Below, piece after piece: positions 26,848 to 36,781 of a DNA stretch of 64,000 nt. Source of the stretch: Eubacterium oxidoreducens. GTDB lineage: Bacteria; Bacillota; Clostridia; Lachnospirales; Lachnospiraceae. The position numbers and the translations under genes are program-made. Positions within the stretch are counted from its first letter, which is position 1; each line of letters begins with the position of its first letter. The notes under the pieces were generated by a model. It was not told the origin of the DNA and did no database searches. It saw only the letters and a program-made list of their open reading frames with translations. The stretch covers positions 1-64,000 of the forward strand of contig NZ_FMXR01000017.1 in NCBI RefSeq assembly GCF_900104415.1. Reading direction: 5' to 3'.

Positions 26848-26893
26848 AAAGGGGAGCTATGGAAAGCATTATTGCTTTTTGTAGCTCCCTTTT
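26848..26893 (+). terminator. Terminator after the receiver-like gene
   Basis: AAAGGGGAGCT pairs with AGCTCCCTTTT around a 24-base loop that itself contains a short GCA/TGC stem. The trailing T-run is the end of the right arm. Confidence 0.65.
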
Positions 26894-26995
26894 CGCATGC
26901 GTCTTTGATTGACAATATACCGATTTATAGGCATAATAGAAATGTAAAAGATAGGACTTTTGTACTTGTATAAAGAAGGAGAAGGAGGCACTACG

Positions 26996-27289
26996 ATGGA
27001 TAAGTTTAGCGAAGGAATCAGAAAATTTTTCCTGGCAGGAGTAGGAGCGGTAGCGACAACTGCGGAAAAATCACAGGAGATAATCAATGATCTGGTGGAA
27101 AAAGGAGAACTTACGGTGGAACAGGGCAAGGCTATGAACGAGGAACTCAAGCATAAAGTGACAAGCCGTGTTAATCCGACTCCGGAAGAACGAGCAGATC
27201 ATATTGTAGGCAAGTTATCGGAAGAAGAACTTGAAGCATTAAAAGCAAAACTGGCAGAAATGGAAGAAGACGGAGAAGAGGAAGAATAA
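26996..27289 (+). CDS. Phasin-like small helical protein
   Basis: A 97-residue protein that resembles the phasin-like (PHA synthesis regulator type) proteins often found beside UbiB-family kinases. It has an N-terminal amphipathic part (FSEGIRKFFLAGVGAVATTAEKS), a central VEKGELTVEQGKAMNEEL segment, and an acidic coiled-coil tail. The start at 26996 follows GGAGG closely; an earlier in-frame TTG at 26960 lacks support. The UbiB-like gene begins six bases after its stop, so they form an operon. The family name does not imply that this organism stores polyhydroxyalkanoate. The function is unknown. Confidence 0.8.
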   Translation: MDKFSEGIRKFFLAGVGAVATTAEKSQEIINDLVEKGELTVEQGKAMNEELKHKVTSRVNPTPEERADHIVGKLSEEELEALKAKLAEMEEDGEEEE

Positions 27290-27295
27290 GGTTCT

Positions 27296-28915
27296 ATGGC
27301 AGAAAAAACGACAATTACTCAGGGCGGTCGTTTCAAGGAAATTATCGGTGTACTTCATAAACACGAGATTATGAAAGGGCTAAGTCCGGAGAAAGTAAGG
27401 CTGATCATTGAAGATCTAGGTCCGACATTTGTCAAGTTGGGTCAGATTATGTCAATGCATTCAGAAATATTGCCAAAAGAATATTGTCAGGAGCTTGAAA
27501 AACTTCGGTCAGATGTAAAGCCAATGCCTTATGAAGAAGTCGTAAATGTATTACAGGAGGCATATGGACAACCGGTAGGTGATATCTTTGCAAAGATTGA
27601 TAAAGAACCGCTTGGATCTGCATCGATTGCGCAGGTCCATGCGGCTACTTTAAAGACCGGAGAGCGCGTGGTCATGAAAGTACAGCGAGAAGGTGTGTAC
27701 GAAAAGATGTCACGTGATATGGCACTGCTTCATCGCGGTATGAAATTGTTTCGATACCGTAGTTATTTTGATGCCGTAGATTTTGATGAAATTTTGGATG
27801 AAATGTGGGCAGTAGCGCAAGAAGAAATGAACTTCCTGATCGAGGCGTCTAATATCGAAGAGTTTGCACGTCTAAATGAGGAAGTGGCATTTGTTACCTG
27901 TCCGGTACTTTATCGGAAATATACAACGCCGCAGGTTCTGATTATGGAGCTCATTGATGGATGCGGAGTTGATGAGAGGGACAAGCTGCTTGCAAACGGA
28001 TATAATCTTGAAGAAGTGTGTCGTAAGATGGTCGACAATTATCTAAAGCAGATATTAGAAGATGGCTTCTTTCATGCAGATCCGCATCCGGGCAATCTTA
28101 GGATTCGGGATGGAAAGATTGTATGGATTGATATGGGAATGATGGGTCGTCTGACACCGCGGGCGCGCAGTTTGCTGGATGATATTATAGCCGGAATTGC
28201 AACGCAGGATATCAATCGGATTAAGGATGGGCTGCTTGCAATTGGAGAACCGACAGATCGCATAGACCATCACAAATTGTTTGTCAGTCTTGATGAGATT
28301 GTAACGCGCTATGCGACGGCCAATCTGGGAAGTATTAATCTGTCAGAAATTATAGATGCATTTTTCAGTGCAATGGCGGAAAATAAGATTCGCATTCCGG
28401 GAACATACACGATGCTGGTCAGAGGCCTTGCAACCATTGAGGGGGTCGTGGCTAATCTGGCACCGCAGATTGATATTTTAACCATTGCAAAAAGCAGGAT
28501 GAATCAGATGTATCTCGATAATCTGGATATCCCAAAGGAACTCAAACGAAACGGAAGGCTGATTTATAATTCGTTTAAAAAGGCAATCGAGATACCCGCA
28601 ACAACCTCTGACTTGCTCCGGATGTTTATGAGAGGACAGACGCGGCTGAATCTGGATCTTCACGCAACGGAGGATTTGAGCAAACTTTTGACACGATTGG
28701 TACGGGATATTGTAATGGGACTGATTGTAATGGGATTGCTCATAGGTTCTAGTATTATTTGTGTAACCGACATGAGACCGAAATTGTTTGGGATTCCGGT
28801 GATTGGAACTGCGGGATATATCATAGCAGTAGTATTAGCCATTATCCTGGGATGGCAGCAGCATCGCAGGATGAAAAAGAAAAAACGCAGACGGCGAAAG
28901 AAAAGGAAGTTGTAA
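27296..28915 (+). CDS. ABC1/UbiB/AarF-family atypical kinase
   Basis: A 539-residue membrane-anchored atypical kinase-like protein. The family motif KxGQ is seen in GPTFVKLGQIMS near residue 48, the alanine-rich nucleotide loop in PLGSASIAQVHAA near 106, the lysine in VVMKVQREG, and the catalytic DPHPGN near 262. Two C-terminal hydrophobic segments (about 465-485 and 495-515) and a very basic tail end the protein. UbiB relatives help ubiquinone synthesis in aerobes; in an anaerobe without obvious quinone genes the role is more likely in lipid handling. It sits between a phasin-like gene and a WYL regulator whose ATG follows its stop codon directly. Confidence 0.92.
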   Translation: MAEKTTITQGGRFKEIIGVLHKHEIMKGLSPEKVRLIIEDLGPTFVKLGQIMSMHSEILPKEYCQELEKLRSDVKPMPYEEVVNVLQEAYGQPVGDIFAKIDKEPLGSASIAQVHAATLKTGERVVMKVQREGVYEKMSRDMALLHRGMKLFRYRSYFDAVDFDEILDEMWAVAQEEMNFLIEASNIEEFARLNEEVAFVTCPVLYRKYTTPQVLIMELIDGCGVDERDKLLANGYNLEEVCRKMVDNYLKQILEDGFFHADPHPGNLRIRDGKIVWIDMGMMGRLTPRARSLLDDIIAGIATQDINRIKDGLLAIGEPTDRIDHHKLFVSLDEIVTRYATANLGSINLSEIIDAFFSAMAENKIRIPGTYTMLVRGLATIEGVVANLAPQIDILTIAKSRMNQMYLDNLDIPKELKRNGRLIYNSFKKAIEIPATTSDLLRMFMRGQTRLNLDLHATEDLSKLLTRLVRDIVMGLIVMGLLIGSSIICVTDMRPKLFGIPVIGTAGYIIAVVLAIILGWQQHRRMKKKKRRRRKKRKL

Positions 28916-29902
28916 ATGCCAAAATCAGAAAATCAAAAGCAAAAGCTATTGTATTTGCAAAAAATCTTAATGGAAGAGACGGATGAAAATCACCCTATCA
29001 GTGTTCCGAAAATAATAGAAAAATTAGATGCATATGATATCAAAGCAGAGCGAAAAAGTATTTATGATGATATTAAGGTGCTGACAGCCTGGGGGATGGA
29101 TATTGAAAACAGAAGGTCGAAACCATCCGGATTTTATCTGGCATCAAGAGAGTTTGAACTGGCAGAGGTCAAGATGCTGGTAGATCTGGTGCAGACATCA
29201 AAATTCATCACCGAAAAGAAATCCAATGCACTCATCAAAAAACTGGAAAGTCTGGTATCGCATACACAGGCAAAGGAATTGCAACGAGAAGTTGTAGTAG
29301 CGAATCGCGTGAAGACCGACAATGAAAATATTTACTATAACATTGATGAATTGCATCATGCGATAGCCGATAACAAGAAGATTACTTTTGAGTATTATAA
29401 CTGGAATATAGATGGAACGAAGCATCTGCGTCATGGCGGAGAATTGTATCGGGTAAGCCCATGGAAACTTACCTGGGACGATGAGAATTATTACCTGATT
29501 GCTTTTGATGATAAGGACAAGAAGGTGAAGTACTACCGGGTCGATAAGATGCAGCACATATCTACGTTGGAAGAAATTCGTGATGGCCGAAAAGTATTTG
29601 AGAAGATGGATATGGCCAGATTTGCCCGAAAGACATTTGGAATGTATGACGGCGAAGAAAGAACGATTACGCTTACGATGCCTAAGGAGATGGTATCGGT
29701 CGTATATGATCGGTTTGGACTAGATACCAGCATCCGACCGGAAGGTGATGAGAGGATCCGGTTCCATGCGGATGTTGCAGTAAGTAATCAGTTCTATGGA
29801 TGGATTTCCTCGCTGGGAAAAGGAATTCGAATTGAAAGCCCAAAAGATATTCGGGAAGAATACATAGAATATTTGCAATCGTTGATAGATAGTCAGCAGT
29901 GA
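28916..29902 (+). CDS. WYL-domain transcriptional regulator
   Basis: A 328-residue regulator with an N-terminal helix-turn-helix (residues 8-65: QKILMEETDENHPISVPKII followed by a second helix) and a central WYL domain (about 140-220: YRVSPWKLTWDDENYYLIAF, YYRVDKM). A C-terminal WCX part is also present (residues 235-325). WYL proteins sense ligands, often nucleic acid or nucleotides, and regulate stress or defence genes. Its start codon directly abuts the UbiB-like gene stop, so it is probably translated from the same message. Its targets are not evident. A terminator follows at once. Confidence 0.9.
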   Translation: MPKSENQKQKLLYLQKILMEETDENHPISVPKIIEKLDAYDIKAERKSIYDDIKVLTAWGMDIENRRSKPSGFYLASREFELAEVKMLVDLVQTSKFITEKKSNALIKKLESLVSHTQAKELQREVVVANRVKTDNENIYYNIDELHHAIADNKKITFEYYNWNIDGTKHLRHGGELYRVSPWKLTWDDENYYLIAFDDKDKKVKYYRVDKMQHISTLEEIRDGRKVFEKMDMARFARKTFGMYDGEERTITLTMPKEMVSVVYDRFGLDTSIRPEGDERIRFHADVAVSNQFYGWISSLGKGIRIESPKDIREEYIEYLQSLIDSQQ

Positions 29903-29903
29903 A

Positions 29904-29937
29904 AAAAGGTCTGCCGCGAAAAAGCGACAGACCTTTT
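29904..29937 (+). terminator. Terminator after the WYL regulator gene
   Basis: AAAAGGTCTG followed by CCGC pairs with GCGA then CAGACCTTTT, starting at the stop codon, with a small A-rich loop. Confidence 0.8.
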
Positions 29938-30024
29938 GGCGTGTTGGATGGAAAGCTTCATAGCGCCGGGAAATTGTTGATGAAAATTTTAGAATTGAAA
30001 CATAAAATCTTCACAGGACGAATG

Positions 30025-30053
30025 TTGATTTTACAAAAGTAAACACATATAAT
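30025..30053 (+). promoter_or_regulatory. Promoter of ftsH
   Basis: TTGATT and TATAAT are separated by 17 bases, about 60 bases upstream of the ftsH start. Confidence 0.7.
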
Positions 30054-30115
30054 AAAAAGATAGTTTGGAAAATAATTCAGGGTAATGGACGAATTATAAA
30101 GCCCGGAGGAAATAC

Positions 30116-32485
30116 ATGGATAATAAATATAACAATTACAACAATAATTACAACAATAACGGGGGCAATAATAACAACAATAATAATAACAATAGCGGAG
30201 GCGGCGGTAATAACGGCAATAATGGTCGAGGACCGACGATGCTGGTGTTTATCTTTGCGGCATTGTTTGTTTTGTTGATTATGAGCTTTTTGTCAAATCG
30301 GATCACTTCTATGTCGAATCAGGAAATCTCCTATACCGAGTTTTTGAAAATGGTGGAAGAAGATAAGGTAGAAGAAGTTGAGATAGCGACATATCAGATT
30401 AATATAACGCCAAAGAGCGACAGCAGCTCTGATAGTTCAAGCACAAGTAATACGACAACAGATTCTACAACTAATCAGATCACATCAGCACTTGGAAGTG
30501 ATGTGACAACAACGTATTATACAGCGCGAATTGCGGATGAAGATCTGCTTTCTTTGTTAAAGGAGCATGACGTTACCATTCGCGGAACGATTCCGGATAC
30601 CAGATCAACCATTATATACAACATCTTAAGCATTTTGATACCGATTGCTTTAATCTGGATATTACTTGGATTTGCCATGCGTAGAATGGGTGGTGGCTCC
30701 GGTGGTTTGATGGGCGTTGGAAAAAGCAATGCTAAGGTATATGTTGAAAAAGAAACCGGTGTTACATTTGCCGATGTGGCAGGTCAGGATGAAGCGAAGG
30801 AGTCGCTGCAAGAAGCAGTTGATTTTCTACATAATCCGCAGAAATATACCGATATTGGAGCTAAGCTGCCAAAGGGTGCATTGTTGGTAGGCCCTCCGGG
30901 AACAGGTAAGACCTTGCTTGCAAAAGCAGTTGCCGGAGAAGCGAAGGTGCCATTTTTCTCTATGGCAGGTTCGGCTTTTGTTGAGATGTTTGTCGGAGTA
31001 GGTGCATCGCGCGTGCGAGATCTTTTTAAAGAAGCACAAAAGCAGGCACCTTGTATCATATTCATCGATGAGATTGATGCCATCGGTAAGAGCCGTGATT
31101 CTCATTATGGCGGCGGAAACGATGAACGTGAGCAGACGCTCAATCAGCTGCTTGCAGAGATGGACGGATTCGACAGTTCAAAGGGTGTTATGATTCTTGC
31201 AGCTACAAACCGTCCGGAGGTATTAGACAAGGCACTTCTTCGTCCGGGACGATTTGACCGGAGAATCATTGTAGAAAAGCCGGATCTCAAAGGTCGATAT
31301 GAGACTTTGAAAGTACATGCCAAAAACGTTCTTATGGACGATTCTGTAGATTTAAATGAAATTGCACTTGCGACAAGTGGAGCAGTCGGTTCCGATCTTG
31401 CCAATATGATTAACGAAGCCGCTATTAATGCAGTAAAGCATGGCAGAAGATTTGTAAATCAGCAAGATCTCTTCGAGTCCGTAGAGCTTGTAATCGCAGG
31501 AAAAGAGAAAAAAGACAGAATTCTTGGAGAAGATGAAAAGCGAATTGTGGCTTATCACGAAGTGGGACATGCGCTTGCCGCGGCATTGCAAAAAGGCTCC
31601 GAGCCGGTGCAAAAGATTACGATTGTACCGCGTACCATGGGAGCACTTGGCTATGTAATGCAGGTTCCGGAAGAAGAGAAATATCTCATGACGGAGAGAG
31701 AACTTCGCACAGAGATTGTAACATTTATGGCCGGACGTGCAGCAGAAGAAATTGTGTTTGATTCGGTAACGACAGGCGCTTCAAATGATATAGAAAAAGC
31801 AACGAAGATGGCACGCGCCATGGTAACGCAATATGGTATGTCTAAGAAGTTTGGCTTGATGGGATTGGAATCTGTTGAGAATCGCTATCTGGATGGCCGC
31901 GCAGTCTTAAACTGCGGTGAGCAGACGGCAGCCATGATTGATGATGAAGTCATGAAGATTCTAAAGGATGCTTATGAAAAGGCAAAAGAATTGCTTGCCG
32001 AGAACAGATCCATCCTTGATGAAATTGCGGATTATCTCTTTGAACATGAAACCATTACCGGTAAGCAGTTTATGAAGATCTTTCGTAAGTTAAAGAATAT
32101 TCCGGAGCCGGAAGAAGAGGAGACGGAAGAAGAAAAATTAAAAGCGAAAAAGTCGAAGCCGCGCGTTCATATGAAGCCGGTGCTACCAGCACAAGAGATT
32201 AAGATTGACTTGCTTGCGCAGGATGAAAAAGAGGAGCAGATGCGGGGGGAAGAAAACGCAGTAGAGATTGCACCGGAAGATATTGTAGATCCAAGCGAGG
32301 AAGTGGACGAAGAGCCGACATGGACAATGGAAAATAAGTCAGACGAAGAACCTAAGATACAACAAGAGCCGGCTGAACAAGAGGAGCCGCAGCCACAAGC
32401 AACTAAGATGGATGCAGATGTCGAAGCTCTTCTCAAAGAGAAAGAAGAAGAGGAGCGACTAGAAAAATTACTTCGTGGAGAATAG
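30116..32485 (+). CDS. ftsH: ATP-dependent zinc metalloprotease FtsH
   Basis: A 789-residue membrane-bound AAA+ protease that degrades misfolded and regulatory membrane proteins. The first 40 residues are almost only Asn, Gly and Tyr. Two membrane segments follow (about 41-62 and 167-187), enclosing a Ser/Thr-rich external domain. The AAA module has [17 protein letters not shown] and [19 protein letters not shown]. The zinc site HEVGH is at 481-485. A very acidic, Glu/Pro-rich tail of about 120 residues ends the protein; most FtsH proteins are near 610-650 residues. uvrC begins 11 bases after the stop. Confidence 0.97.
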   Translation: MDNKYNNYNNNYNNNGGNNNNNNNNNSGGGGNNGNNGRGPTMLVFIFAALFVLLIMSFLSNRITSMSNQEISYTEFLKMVEEDKVEEVEIATYQINITPKSDSSSDSSSTSNTTTDSTTNQITSALGSDVTTTYYTARIADEDLLSLLKEHDVTIRGTIPDTRSTIIYNILSILIPIALIWILLGFAMRRMGGGSGGLMGVGKSNAKVYVEKETGVTFADVAGQDEAKESLQEAVDFLHNPQKYTDIGAKLPKGALLVGPPGTGKTLLAKAVAGEAKVPFFSMAGSAFVEMFVGVGASRVRDLFKEAQKQAPCIIFIDEIDAIGKSRDSHYGGGNDEREQTLNQLLAEMDGFDSSKGVMILAATNRPEVLDKALLRPGRFDRRIIVEKPDLKGRYETLKVHAKNVLMDDSVDLNEIALATSGAVGSDLANMINEAAINAVKHGRRFVNQQDLFESVELVIAGKEKKDRILGEDEKRIVAYHEVGHALAAALQKGSEPVQKITIVPRTMGALGYVMQVPEEEKYLMTERELRTEIVTFMAGRAAEEIVFDSVTTGASNDIEKATKMARAMVTQYGMSKKFGLMGLESVENRYLDGRAVLNCGEQTAAMIDDEVMKILKDAYEKAKELLAENRSILDEIADYLFEHETITGKQFMKIFRKLKNIPEPEEEETEEEKLKAKKSKPRVHMKPVLPAQEIKIDLLAQDEKEEQMRGEENAVEIAPEDIVDPSEEVDEEPTWTMENKSDEEPKIQQEPAEQEEPQPQATKMDADVEALLKEKEEEERLEKLLRGE

Positions 32486-32495
32486 AGGGATCGTA

Positions 32496-34355
32496 ATGTT
32501 TGATATTCCGGAAGAACTAAAAAAACTACCGGACAAGCCGGGGGTCTATCTAATGCATGATAAGAATGATGCAATCATTTACGTGGGAAAGGCAATCAGC
32601 TTAAAAAACCGCGTGCGTCAGTATTTTCAATCATCGAGGAATAAGACGGCGAAGATTGAGAAGATGGTATCGCTGATTGATCATTTTGAGTACATCATTA
32701 CAGACTCTGAACTAGAAGCATTGGTGCTCGAGTGTAATCTTATAAAAGAGCACCGCCCCAAATATAATACGATGTTAACGGATGATAAGAGTTATCCGTA
32801 TATAAAAGTGACTCTGGGAGAGCAATTTCCCAGAGTCCTCTTTTCACGCCAGATGAAAAAGGATAAGTCCAAATATTTCGGTCCTTATACCAGTTCCGAA
32901 GCGGTAAGAGAAACGATAGAACTTCTGACCAAACTATACAAAATCAGAAGCTGCAGTCGCGTCTTGCCGCGAGATATCGGGAAGGGCAGACCGTGTCTGA
33001 ATTATCATATCAAGCGATGTCTCGCTCCATGCCAGGGAAATATATCGGAAGAAGAATATAAAAAAAATATCGATGAAGTTTTGCGTTTTCTAAATGGAGA
33101 TTACAGCAAGATATTGAAGATGCTGGAAGATACGATGTATGAAGCAGCGCAGGAATTAGATTTTGAAAAAGCGGCAGAGTATCGTGAACTTCTAAAAAGC
33201 GTACAACAGATTGCGCAAAAACAAAAGATTACACATGCAGACGGTGAAGATCAAGATATCATTGCCATGGCAAAAGAAAGAGAAGATGCCGTGATTCAGG
33301 TATTCTTTGTCCGCGGCGGACGTATGATTGGACGGGAGCATTTCTATATGAAGATTCCCGCAGAAGATGACAATGGTAAGATCTTAAACAGCTTTGTCAA
33401 ACAGTTTTATGCAGGAACACCTTACATTCCCAAAGAACTGATGTTACAAGAAGAAGTGGAAGATGCGCAGCTTTTAGAAACCTGGTTAAGTGATAAGAAG
33501 GGGCGCAAAGTCTATGTACGGGTGCCGCAAAAGGGTGCGAAGGAAAAACTGGTTGAACTGGCTGCGAAGAATGCGAAGATGGTATTAGAACAAGATGCGC
33601 AGCGCATCAAACGAGAAGAAGGCCGCACGATAGGTGCGGTAAAAGAAATCGCTTCTTGGCTTGGACTTGAGAAAATAGAGCGGATGGAGGCTTATGATAT
33701 ATCTAACACAAGCGGATATCAAAGTGTCGGTTCTATGGTCGTATTTGAAAAAGGAAAGCCGCAGCGAAGTGATTATCGAAAGTTCAAGTTAAAGACGGTA
33801 ATCGGACCGGATGATTATGCGTCGATGCGGGAAGTGCTGACGAGAAGATTTACGCACGGACAAGAAGAAGCAAAGGATCTAGAAGAAAGAGGTCTGGCCA
33901 AAGAGATGGGAAGTTTTACCAAATTTCCGGATCTTATTATGATGGATGGCGGAAAAGGCCAGGTCAATATCGCACTCGAAGTGTTAGAACAACTGGGACT
34001 TCATATACCGGTCTGCGGAATGGTAAAGGATGATCATCATCGTACGAGAGGACTTTATTTCCAAAATGAAGAAATACCGATTGATATTCATAGTGAAGGA
34101 TTTCATCTGATTACCAGAATACAAGACGAGGCACATCGATTTGCAATAGAATTTCATCGTTCACTTAGGGGAAAAAATCAGGTGCATTCGGTGCTTGATG
34201 ATATTGAAGGAATCGGTCCGGCAAGACGCAAGGCTCTTATGAAGCATTATAGGGGAATTGAACAGATCAAAAACGCAACCGAAGAAGAACTGATGCAGGT
34301 TCCGGGGATGAATCGGCAGGCGGCAGGGTCTGTATATCGATTTTTCCACTCCTAA
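32496..34355 (+). CDS. uvrC: Excinuclease ABC subunit C
   Basis: A 619-residue nucleotide-excision repair endonuclease. In the UvrABC pathway it cuts on both sides of the lesion once UvrB is loaded. Domains in order: GIY-YIG nuclease (about 12-95, [18 protein letters not shown]), a UVR motif (about 200-235, [17 protein letters not shown]), the RNase H-like UvrC domain (about 370-540, with [10 protein letters not shown] and MMDGGKGQ), and a C-terminal double helix-hairpin-helix ([16 protein letters not shown]). The ATG at 32496 with AGAGGGA upstream is chosen over a GTG at 32475 that would overlap ftsH. Confidence 0.97.
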   Translation: MFDIPEELKKLPDKPGVYLMHDKNDAIIYVGKAISLKNRVRQYFQSSRNKTAKIEKMVSLIDHFEYIITDSELEALVLECNLIKEHRPKYNTMLTDDKSYPYIKVTLGEQFPRVLFSRQMKKDKSKYFGPYTSSEAVRETIELLTKLYKIRSCSRVLPRDIGKGRPCLNYHIKRCLAPCQGNISEEEYKKNIDEVLRFLNGDYSKILKMLEDTMYEAAQELDFEKAAEYRELLKSVQQIAQKQKITHADGEDQDIIAMAKEREDAVIQVFFVRGGRMIGREHFYMKIPAEDDNGKILNSFVKQFYAGTPYIPKELMLQEEVEDAQLLETWLSDKKGRKVYVRVPQKGAKEKLVELAAKNAKMVLEQDAQRIKREEGRTIGAVKEIASWLGLEKIERMEAYDISNTSGYQSVGSMVVFEKGKPQRSDYRKFKLKTVIGPDDYASMREVLTRRFTHGQEEAKDLEERGLAKEMGSFTKFPDLIMMDGGKGQVNIALEVLEQLGLHIPVCGMVKDDHHRTRGLYFQNEEIPIDIHSEGFHLITRIQDEAHRFAIEFHRSLRGKNQVHSVLDDIEGIGPARRKALMKHYRGIEQIKNATEEELMQVPGMNRQAAGSVYRFFHS

Positions 34356-34357
34356 CC

Positions 34358-34387
34358 TTGTCGGGAAGCCAGGTATAGTTGTATAGT
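34358..34387 (+). promoter_or_regulatory. Possible promoter of hprK
   Basis: TTGTCG and TATAGT are 18 bases apart, just after the uvrC stop and about 45 bases before hprK. No terminator separates uvrC from it, so read-through may also occur. Confidence 0.45.
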
Positions 34388-34430
34388 ATAGACAACGAAA
34401 AATCAAACAGATTAGAAACGGAGAGAGTAT

Positions 34431-35360
34431 ATGCAGGAAGTAAGTGTAAGCAAGATCGTAAAAAAGATGGGGCTTAGAGTATTTACAAAAGAAATCGATT
34501 TGGATAAGAAGATGATTCGGCAAAGAGATGTCAATCGTCCGGCGTTGCAGCTAAACGGTTATTTTGAACATTTTCAGGAAGATCGGGTGCAGATTATCGG
34601 AACCGTAGAATATACCTTCCTGCAACATATGGATCCGATTCGTAAAGATCAGATCTTTCATGACTTTTTGTCTTATTCTATGCCATGTATTATCTTTTGT
34701 CGTGGATTTGAACCGATTGACGCATTCTATCGTCTGGCAGTGGAAAATGGAATACCACTTCTTGGAACAGACCTGGAGACATCGGAATTTATGGCAGAAC
34801 TAATCTTGACGTTATCTTGGGAGCTTGCCCCAATGATATCGCTTCACGGTGTATTGGTAGACGTATATGGTGAAGGTGTCATGATTACCGGAGAAAGCGG
34901 AATCGGAAAGAGTGAGGCGGCACTGGAACTGATTCGACGTGGTCACAGATTGGTAACGGATGACGTTGTGGAGATTCGAAAGGTAAATGATAAGACGCTG
35001 GTAGGAACGTCGCCGGAAGTGACGCGTTACTTTATTGAACTTCGAGGAATTGGAATTATAGATGTAAAGACGATGTTCGGAGTAGAAAGTGTAAAAGAAC
35101 GACAAAACATTGACTTTGTAATCAAGATGGAAGAGTGGAAGAAAGACTGTGAGTATGACAGATTGGGACTTAAAGAAGAATACACTGACATTTTAGGAAA
35201 CCAGGTAGTCAGCCAGTCGATTCCAATCAGACCGGGACGAAATCTGGCTGTGATTGTAGAAGCGGCAGCGGTCAATCACCGAACCAAGAAGATGGGTTAT
35301 AATGCTGCGCATGAGCTCTACAATCGCGTTCAAAATAATATGAGAAATGACTGGTCGTAA
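34431..35360 (+). CDS. hprK: HPr kinase/phosphorylase
   Basis: A 309-residue bifunctional enzyme that phosphorylates Ser46 of HPr with ATP and removes the phosphate with Pi, the main sensor of carbon catabolite repression in Firmicutes. The Walker A motif GESGIGKSEAALEL is near residue 152, and the family signature ELRGIGIIDVKTMFG near 203. The N-terminal domain (1-130) is that of hexameric HprK. It heads a run of genes including an M18 peptidase, murB, rapZ and whiA. The HPr-like protein at 4213 keeps Ser46 and is a possible substrate. Confidence 0.96.
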   Translation: MQEVSVSKIVKKMGLRVFTKEIDLDKKMIRQRDVNRPALQLNGYFEHFQEDRVQIIGTVEYTFLQHMDPIRKDQIFHDFLSYSMPCIIFCRGFEPIDAFYRLAVENGIPLLGTDLETSEFMAELILTLSWELAPMISLHGVLVDVYGEGVMITGESGIGKSEAALELIRRGHRLVTDDVVEIRKVNDKTLVGTSPEVTRYFIELRGIGIIDVKTMFGVESVKERQNIDFVIKMEEWKKDCEYDRLGLKEEYTDILGNQVVSQSIPIRPGRNLAVIVEAAAVNHRTKKMGYNAAHELYNRVQNNMRNDWS

Positions 35361-35386
35361 TATGATGATATAGGAGGCAAAATAAA

Positions 35387-36781
35387 ATGGAACGAGAAAA
35401 CGCATGGAAAAAATATTCGCAGGAAGATAAGGACAAGGTATTTCAATTTGCAGAAGAATATAGAGTGTTTTTGTCAAATTGTAAGACGGAAAGAGAATGC
35501 GCACAAGAATTTATGTTGCGCGCACAGGCAGCAGGATTTCGCGATCTTGATGAAGTGATAGAAGAAGGAAAACCGCTCAAGGCCGGTGATCGAATCGTAG
35601 CCGGTAATATGGGAAAAGCACTTGCGATGTTTGTCATCGGAGAAGAAGATTTAGAAGACGGTATGAATATACTTGGAGCGCATATTGACTCTCCGAGAAT
35701 GGATGTTAAGCAAAATCCATTGTATGAAGATACACAGATGGCATTTTTGGACACTCATTATTATGGTGGAATCAAGAAATACCAGTGGGTGACATTGCCG
35801 CTGGCACTTCATGGAACTATTATAAAAAAAGACCTGACGCAGATAGATTTTGCGATTGGAGAAGCAGAAGATGATCCGGTATTTGGTGTAAGCGATCTGC
35901 TCATTCACCTGTCGGCAGATCAGATGGACAAAAAAGCCTCTAAAGTGGTAGAAGGTGAGAACTTAAATGTCCTGATTGGAAGTATGCCGCTTTCGGAGGC
36001 AGAAGATGATGAAGAGACCAAAGAAGCAGTAAAGGCGAATATCTTGCAGATCTTAAAAGACAAGATGGATATTGAAGAAGAAGATTTCCTGTCTGCAGAG
36101 ATTGAGGTGGTGCCGGCAGGTACGGCAAGAGACTACGGTCTTGACCGCAGTATGATTATGGGATATGGACATGATGACAGAGTCTGCGCATATCCATCGT
36201 TTTGTGCAATGCTTGAAATGGATGTGCCAAAGCATACCAGCGTGTGCCTGCTTGTAGACAAAGAAGAAATCGGCAGCGTAGGAGCAACCGGAATGCATTC
36301 TAGATTTTTTGAAAATTGTGTTGCAGAGATTCTTGCACTGTGTGGTTTTAACAGCGACCTGTCAGTAAGAAGGGCAATGGCCAATTCTTTTGTGTTATCC
36401 TCAGATGTCAGTGCAGCATTTGATCCAAACTATCCATCTGTTATGGAAAAGAAAAATGCGGCCTATTTTGGAAGAGGACTGGTATTTAATAAATTTACAG
36501 GATCACGAGGAAAGAGTGGCTCTAACGATGCGAATCCGGAATATATTGCAATCCTGCGAGATGTGATGGATCGAAATGAGGTGTCTTTCCAGACAGCAGA
36601 ACTTGGCAAAGTAGATCAAGGCGGCGGTGGAACGATCGCTTATATTTTGGCGAATTATGGCATGCAGGTAATTGATAGCGGCGTTGCGGTATTGAATATG
36701 CATGCACCATGGGAAATTATCAGCAAGGCAGATTTGTATGAAGCATATAAAGGCTATGTTGCATTTTTGAAGGAAGTATAG
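35387..36781 (+). CDS. M18-family aminopeptidase
   Basis: A 464-residue cytoplasmic metallo-aminopeptidase of the M18 (aspartyl aminopeptidase-like) family, clostridial zinc form. The metal-site motifs are visible: GAHIDSPRMDVKQNP near residue 102, KEEIGSVGATGMHS with the general-base glutamate near 300, and ADLYEAYKGY at the C-terminus. Members remove acidic or other residues from peptide N-termini during peptide recycling. It has an AGGAGG site and follows hprK by 26 bases. murB starts in the next base after its stop codon, so translation is probably coupled. Confidence 0.94.
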   Translation: MERENAWKKYSQEDKDKVFQFAEEYRVFLSNCKTERECAQEFMLRAQAAGFRDLDEVIEEGKPLKAGDRIVAGNMGKALAMFVIGEEDLEDGMNILGAHIDSPRMDVKQNPLYEDTQMAFLDTHYYGGIKKYQWVTLPLALHGTIIKKDLTQIDFAIGEAEDDPVFGVSDLLIHLSADQMDKKASKVVEGENLNVLIGSMPLSEAEDDEETKEAVKANILQILKDKMDIEEEDFLSAEIEVVPAGTARDYGLDRSMIMGYGHDDRVCAYPSFCAMLEMDVPKHTSVCLLVDKEEIGSVGATGMHSRFFENCVAEILALCGFNSDLSVRRAMANSFVLSSDVSAAFDPNYPSVMEKKNAAYFGRGLVFNKFTGSRGKSGSNDANPEYIAILRDVMDRNEVSFQTAELGKVDQGGGGTIAYILANYGMQVIDSGVAVLNMHAPWEIISKADLYEAYKGYVAFLKEV

